DNA from: Phycisphaerales bacterium
Lineage (GTDB): Bacteria > Planctomycetota > Phycisphaerae > Phycisphaerales > UBA1924
DNA: 9,626 nt
Assembly: GCA_007124345.1 (NCBI GenBank)
Contig: SLFH01000155.1
Coordinates: forward strand, 1 to 9,626
Reading direction: 5' to 3'
Positions 6,593-9,626 of this stretch are shown piece by piece (the stretch's first letter is position 1; each line of letters opens with the position of its first letter). The position numbers were made by a program, and so were the translations under genes. The notes below the pieces were generated by a model. It was not told the origin of the DNA and made no database searches. It saw nothing but the letters and a program-made list of their open reading frames with translations.

Positions 6593-8086
6593 ATGCGACC
6601 GATCGCCTGTCTGATCCTGCTCTTCGCCTGCGCCGACCTCGCGAGCGCCCAGCTCCGTGTGGCGACCTGGAACATCAGCTACTACAGCGGGGGCAGGATC
6701 AGCGACATCCACACCTCCGTCTACGCCGAGTTCGAGGGCCGCTCGATGCGCCCGGACATCATCGTGACGCAGGAGTTCTTCGGGACCGGCGCCTCGGTCA
6801 ACGACTTCCTCTTTGCGCTCAACACCGCCCCCGGCTCGCCCGGCGACTGGGAGGCGGCGCCCTTCATGCAGAGCCGCGTGTCGAGCAACGCTGCGTTCTA
6901 CCGCACGAGCAAGGTTGATCTCCTCGGCTGGCGTGTCGTCAGCGAGGGCAGCGTGCCCGGCCACCCGCGCGACATCAACCGCTTCGACTTCCGCCCCTTG
7001 GGCTACGAAGCGCCCGAAACCGTCTTCGCCCTCTATGTCTCGCACATGAAGGCCGGCAGCTCCAGCACCGACCAGCAGCGCCGCCTCGACGAGGCGATCC
7101 AGATCCGCGCCGATGTCGCGACGCTGCCCGAGAGCTGGTCGTTCATGCTCGCGGGCGACTTCAACATGCAGTCGTCCCAGCAGGCGGCGTACCAGCACCT
7201 CACCGGCGCGTCGGTCGACCCCGCCGTCCGCTTCTACGATCCAATCAAGACGCCCGGCTCGTGGAACAACAACGGCGCCTACCGCTTCATCCACACCCAG
7301 GACCCCATCGGCCCGGGCGGGATGGACGACCGCTACGACATCATTCTGGTGTCAGGTTCGCTCACCGACGCCGAGGGCCTGAGCTACATCGGCGACGCCT
7401 CGATCCCCTACAGCACCACGACCTGGGACGACCCCAACCACTCGTACCGCTCGTGGGGCAACGACGGCTCGTCGTACAACCAGAACCTCCGCGTTCAGGG
7501 CAACGCGATGGTCGGACCCGTGATCGCCCAGGCGCTGATCGACATGGCCGTGGGGGCGGGGCACCTGCCCGTCTTCCTCGACCTGCGCGTGCCGGCGAAG
7601 ATCGACGCCGACGAGACGATCGACTTCGGGCGCGTCGCCCTCGGATCGCCCGCAGAAATGGAATTGACGGTCGCGCACGCGGGCGACCTGGCCCGCTGGA
7701 CCGCCGCGGGCCTGGACGACCTGCGCTACGCCTTCGATGCTCCGGCGGGGGTCGTCGCCCCGGCCGACCCGTTCGTGCTCGCCCCGGGCTCTGCCGCCCA
7801 GCACACCATCGCGCTGGACACCTCCGAGCCCGGCGAGATCGACACCACGCTGCTGATCCTCTCTGGCGATCCGGACTCACCCGCCCTGCCCGTGCGCGTC
7901 CTGGCGAGCATCGGCCCGGCCTGCATCGCCGACCTCAACGGCGACGGCGTGGTCGACGCCGACGACTTCTTCCTCTTCCTGGCCCTGTTCGCCGCTGGCG
8001 ACAGCAGGGCGGACTTCAACAACGACGGCGTGATCGACGCCGACGACTTCTTCGCCTTCCTCGCCGAGTTCGCCGCGGGCTGCTGA
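6593..8086 (+). CDS. Secreted endonuclease/exonuclease/phosphatase-fold protein with Ig-like domain and GC-type dockerin end
   Basis: This 497-residue exported protein begins with a signal peptide (residues 1-19, hydrophobic core IACLILLFACADL, likely cut after Ala-Ser-Ala). Residues about 21-331 are an endonuclease/exonuclease/phosphatase (DNase I-like) domain: ATWN (24-27), TQEFF with metal ligand Glu61, SHMK with His151, AGDFN with Asp189 and Asn191, DDRYDIIL with Asp246 and Asp249, and the final His324 in GAGHLPVFLDL. The usual final motif is Ser-Asp-His; here the Asp position is Gly323. Residues about 338-440 look like an ASH/choice-of-anchor-D Ig-like domain (IDFGRVALGS start). Residues 447-497 carry two EF-hand-like loops, DLNGDGVVDADD and DFNNDGVIDADD, and end in Gly-Cys. 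Substrate could be nucleic acid, a phospholipid head group or another phosphodiester. The ATG has a GGAG nine bases upstream. Confidence 0.88.
   Translation: MRPIACLILLFACADLASAQLRVATWNISYYSGGRISDIHTSVYAEFEGRSMRPDIIVTQEFFGTGASVNDFLFALNTAPGSPGDWEAAPFMQSRVSSNAAFYRTSKVDLLGWRVVSEGSVPGHPRDINRFDFRPLGYEAPETVFALYVSHMKAGSSSTDQQRRLDEAIQIRADVATLPESWSFMLAGDFNMQSSQQAAYQHLTGASVDPAVRFYDPIKTPGSWNNNGAYRFIHTQDPIGPGGMDDRYDIILVSGSLTDAEGLSYIGDASIPYSTTTWDDPNHSYRSWGNDGSSYNQNLRVQGNAMVGPVIAQALIDMAVGAGHLPVFLDLRVPAKIDADETIDFGRVALGSPAEMELTVAHAGDLARWTAAGLDDLRYAFDAPAGVVAPADPFVLAPGSAAQHTIALDTSEPGEIDTTLLILSGDPDSPALPVRVLASIGPACIADLNGDGVVDADDFFLFLALFAAGDSRADFNNDGVIDADDFFAFLAEFAAGC
7931..8083 (+). repeat. Tandem dockerin-type repeat inside the secreted protein gene
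   Basis: Two 72-base units, 7931-8002 and 8012-8083, lie 81 bases apart. By hand alignment they match at 60 of 72 bases. Each encodes a calcium loop of the DxNxDGxxDxxD type followed by a Phe-rich helix ending in FAAG. The first ends Gly-Asp, the second Gly-Cys. This is the paired arrangement of type I dockerins; in planctomycetes it serves as a C-terminal anchoring or sorting tail rather than as part of a known cellulosome. Confidence 0.8.
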
Positions 8087-8140
8087 GTAAACCCCGCGAC
8101 GGCGGTCCCGAACCGGTAGGGGGGTCGACGGTCCCGGGCC

Positions 8141-8152
8141 TAAACTCGCCCC
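8141..8152 (+). promoter_or_regulatory. Putative leaderless promoter box of proS
   Basis: TAAACT (8141-8146) is followed by six bases, CGCCCC, and then the ATG at 8153. No Shine-Dalgarno sequence and no good -35 hexamer are visible upstream. The spacing and GCCCC tract match the boxes at 1718 and 2763. The gap 8087-8152 holds no convincing terminator for the preceding gene. Confidence 0.45.
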
Positions 8153-9626
8153 ATGACCCAGGCCACACAGCTCCCCCTTATCTCCACCGTCCGCCGCGGC
8201 GTCGTCAAGCGCTGGTCGCAGACGCTCATCCCGACCACCCGCGAGTCCCCCGCCGACGCGGAAACGCCCAGCCACATCTTCCTCGTCCGCGCCGGCTTCA
8301 TCCGGCGTGTCGGGGCGGGGATCTACGACTATCTGCCCATGGCCCAGCGGTCGCTGATGAAGATCGCCGACATCGTGCGTGAGGAGATGGAGGCCGCGGG
8401 CGCCTCGGGGATGCTCATGCCCGCCCTCGAGCCGATCGAGCTCTTCGAGGGCACCAAGCGCAACATCGAGTACGGCGACCTGCTCTTCCAGCTCGAAGAC
8501 CGGCACGGACGCAAGGTCGCCCTCGGCCCGACCCACGAGGAGGTCATCACCGAGCTCATGCGGCTGTCGGTGACGAGCTACAAGCAGCTCCCGCTGAACC
8601 TGTACCAGATCCAGACCAAGTTCCGCGACGAGTTCCGTCCTCGCGCCGGCCTGCTCCGCTGCCGCGAGTTCATCATGAAGGACGCCTACTCGTTCCACAC
8701 CGCGCTCGACGGGGGCGGCGGGCTGGACGACGCGTACCAGGCGATGTACCGCGCGTATGTCAATGTCTTCACACGCTGCGGGCTGCGCTTCACCGTTGTC
8801 GACGCCGAGAGCGGGCCGATCGGCGGCTCGGCCAGCCACGAGTTCATGGTCGATGCGCCTACAGGCGAGGACACCATCCTCCGCTGCCCGACCAGCGGCT
8901 ACGCGGCCAATGTCGAGAAGTGCGAGATCGGACCCCGCGCCTCGTCCTTCGAGGGCGAGCCCGCCGGCCATTTCGAAGAAGCGCACACGCCCAGCATGCC
9001 CGGCATCCACGGCGTCGCCGAGCACCTCGGCGTCACGCCAGCGCAGATGCTCAAGACGATCGTTTTCCAGACCATCGAAGACGACGAGCCCCGCTGGATC
9101 CTCGCCTGCGTCCGGGGCGACCACGAGGTCAACGAGGGCAAGGTCCGCGACGCCTGCGGCAAGAAGATCGTTCTCGCCGACGAGAAGCTCGCCAAGCAGG
9201 CCGGCTTCGCCATCGGCTATGTCAGCCCGAGGATCATCGACCGCGTGCAGAACACGACGCTGCTGATCGACCCCGACGCCGCGCAGGGTTCCGGCGCCTG
9301 GGCCACCGGCGCCGACAAGCCCGATTTCCATGTCAGGAACTTCAACTGGCGCAGGGACATGGGGGCCCTGCTCGAAGACGATTCGCGCGTCCGCATCGCC
9401 GACATCCGCAACGCCGAGGCCGGCGACCCTTCGCCCAAGGACGCTTCGGCGAAGCTCGAAGAGGGCCGCGGCATCGAGGTCGGCCACATCTTCAAGCTCG
9501 GCGACAAGTACTCCAAGGCCATGGGCTTCGAGGTCATGGGCGAGGACCAGAAGCGCACGCCGGTCATCATGGGCTGCTACGGCATCGGCGTCAGCCGCAC
9601 GCTCGCGGCTTCGGTCGAGCAGAACC
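8153..9626 (+). CDS. proS: Prolyl-tRNA synthetase, bacterial type with editing domain, 5' part
   Basis: The enzyme charges tRNA-Pro with proline in the cytosol. 491 residues are visible and the frame runs off the window end. Class II motifs are present: the N-terminal core SHIFLVRAGFIRRVGAGIYDYLP (from 40), motif 2 at FRDEFRPRAGLLRCREFIMKDAYSF (from 157) and motif 3 at GCYGIGVSR (474-482). Between motifs 2 and 3, residues about 225-405 form the INS/YbaK-like editing domain that removes mischarged alanine; Lys301 in MLKTIVF matches the editing lysine of the E. coli enzyme. The anticodon-binding domain is beyond the edge. The protein carries about 19 residues before the RWSQTLIPTTRESPADAE stretch, where E. 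coli ProRS nearly begins. No other start codon lies in that extension, so ATG 8153 stands. Confidence 0.95.
   Translation, partial: MTQATQLPLISTVRRGVVKRWSQTLIPTTRESPADAETPSHIFLVRAGFIRRVGAGIYDYLPMAQRSLMKIADIVREEMEAAGASGMLMPALEPIELFEGTKRNIEYGDLLFQLEDRHGRKVALGPTHEEVITELMRLSVTSYKQLPLNLYQIQTKFRDEFRPRAGLLRCREFIMKDAYSFHTALDGGGGLDDAYQAMYRAYVNVFTRCGLRFTVVDAESGPIGGSASHEFMVDAPTGEDTILRCPTSGYAANVEKCEIGPRASSFEGEPAGHFEEAHTPSMPGIHGVAEHLGVTPAQMLKTIVFQTIEDDEPRWILACVRGDHEVNEGKVRDACGKKIVLADEKLAKQAGFAIGYVSPRIIDRVQNTTLLIDPDAAQGSGAWATGADKPDFHVRNFNWRRDMGALLEDDSRVRIADIRNAEAGDPSPKDASAKLEEGRGIEVGHIFKLGDKYSKAMGFEVMGEDQKRTPVIMGCYGIGVSRTLAASVEQN

Noticed and set aside
8103..8136. CGGTCCCG repeated directly at 8103-8110 and 8129-8136 before proS, considered as an operator
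   Set aside because: Two eight-base GC-rich copies in one short gap are easily chance, the sequence is not palindromic, and nothing links it to regulation.
7877..9487. A 536-codon open frame on the minus strand
   Set aside because: Antisense to the dockerin end and to proS. Its length comes from the lack of stops opposite GC-rich codons; no domain is recognisable.

Overview
The window is about two-thirds GC, and every gene I can support lies on the + strand. It looks like ordinary chromosome of a planctomycete, most likely class Phycisphaerae. The best pointer is the secreted nuclease-like protein at 6593-8086. It ends in two dockerin-type calcium loops and a final Gly-Cys, the 'GC-type dockerin' ending that I associate with Phycisphaerae. 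The lineage call is an inference from this ending, the GC content and the general style of the proteins; there is no rRNA here to settle it.

Layout. (1) 2-1171: 3' part of secF, or of the SecF half of a fused secDF. It is followed after 45 bases by a small membrane-anchored LysM protein (1217-1708). (2) 1730-2701: a UDP-glucuronate decarboxylase (UDP-xylose synthase) starting with GTG. (3) 2775-6486: three tightly coupled genes, each start overlapping the previous stop as ATGA: a kynurenine/methionine-type PLP aminotransferase, a glycerate 2-kinase and an FAD amine/amino-acid oxidase-like enzyme. (4) 6593-8086: the secreted endonuclease/exonuclease/phosphatase-fold protein with an Ig-like domain and a dockerin end. 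(5) 8153-9626: proS, prolyl-tRNA synthetase, cut by the window end.

The genes mix housekeeping (protein export, tRNA charging), cell-envelope or polysaccharide work (LysM protein, UDP-xylose) and a small amino-acid/C3-acid module. That module could feed amino-acid carbon into glycolysis as 2-phosphoglycerate. I see no mobile element, CRISPR array, RNA gene or defence cassette, and no gap without a gene is longer than about 110 bases.

The less ordinary signals are in the DNA itself. The tetranucleotide ACGT occurs only twice in 9.6 kb, and codon choice bends around it: Asp/Asn/His/Tyr codons before Val end in T in 18 of 20 cases. Three genes have a TANNCT box exactly six bases before the start codon, share a GCCCC tract and lack a Shine-Dalgarno sequence, which suggests leaderless transcripts. 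The nuclease gene has a similar box but a real leader, with a stem-loop at its predicted 5' end.
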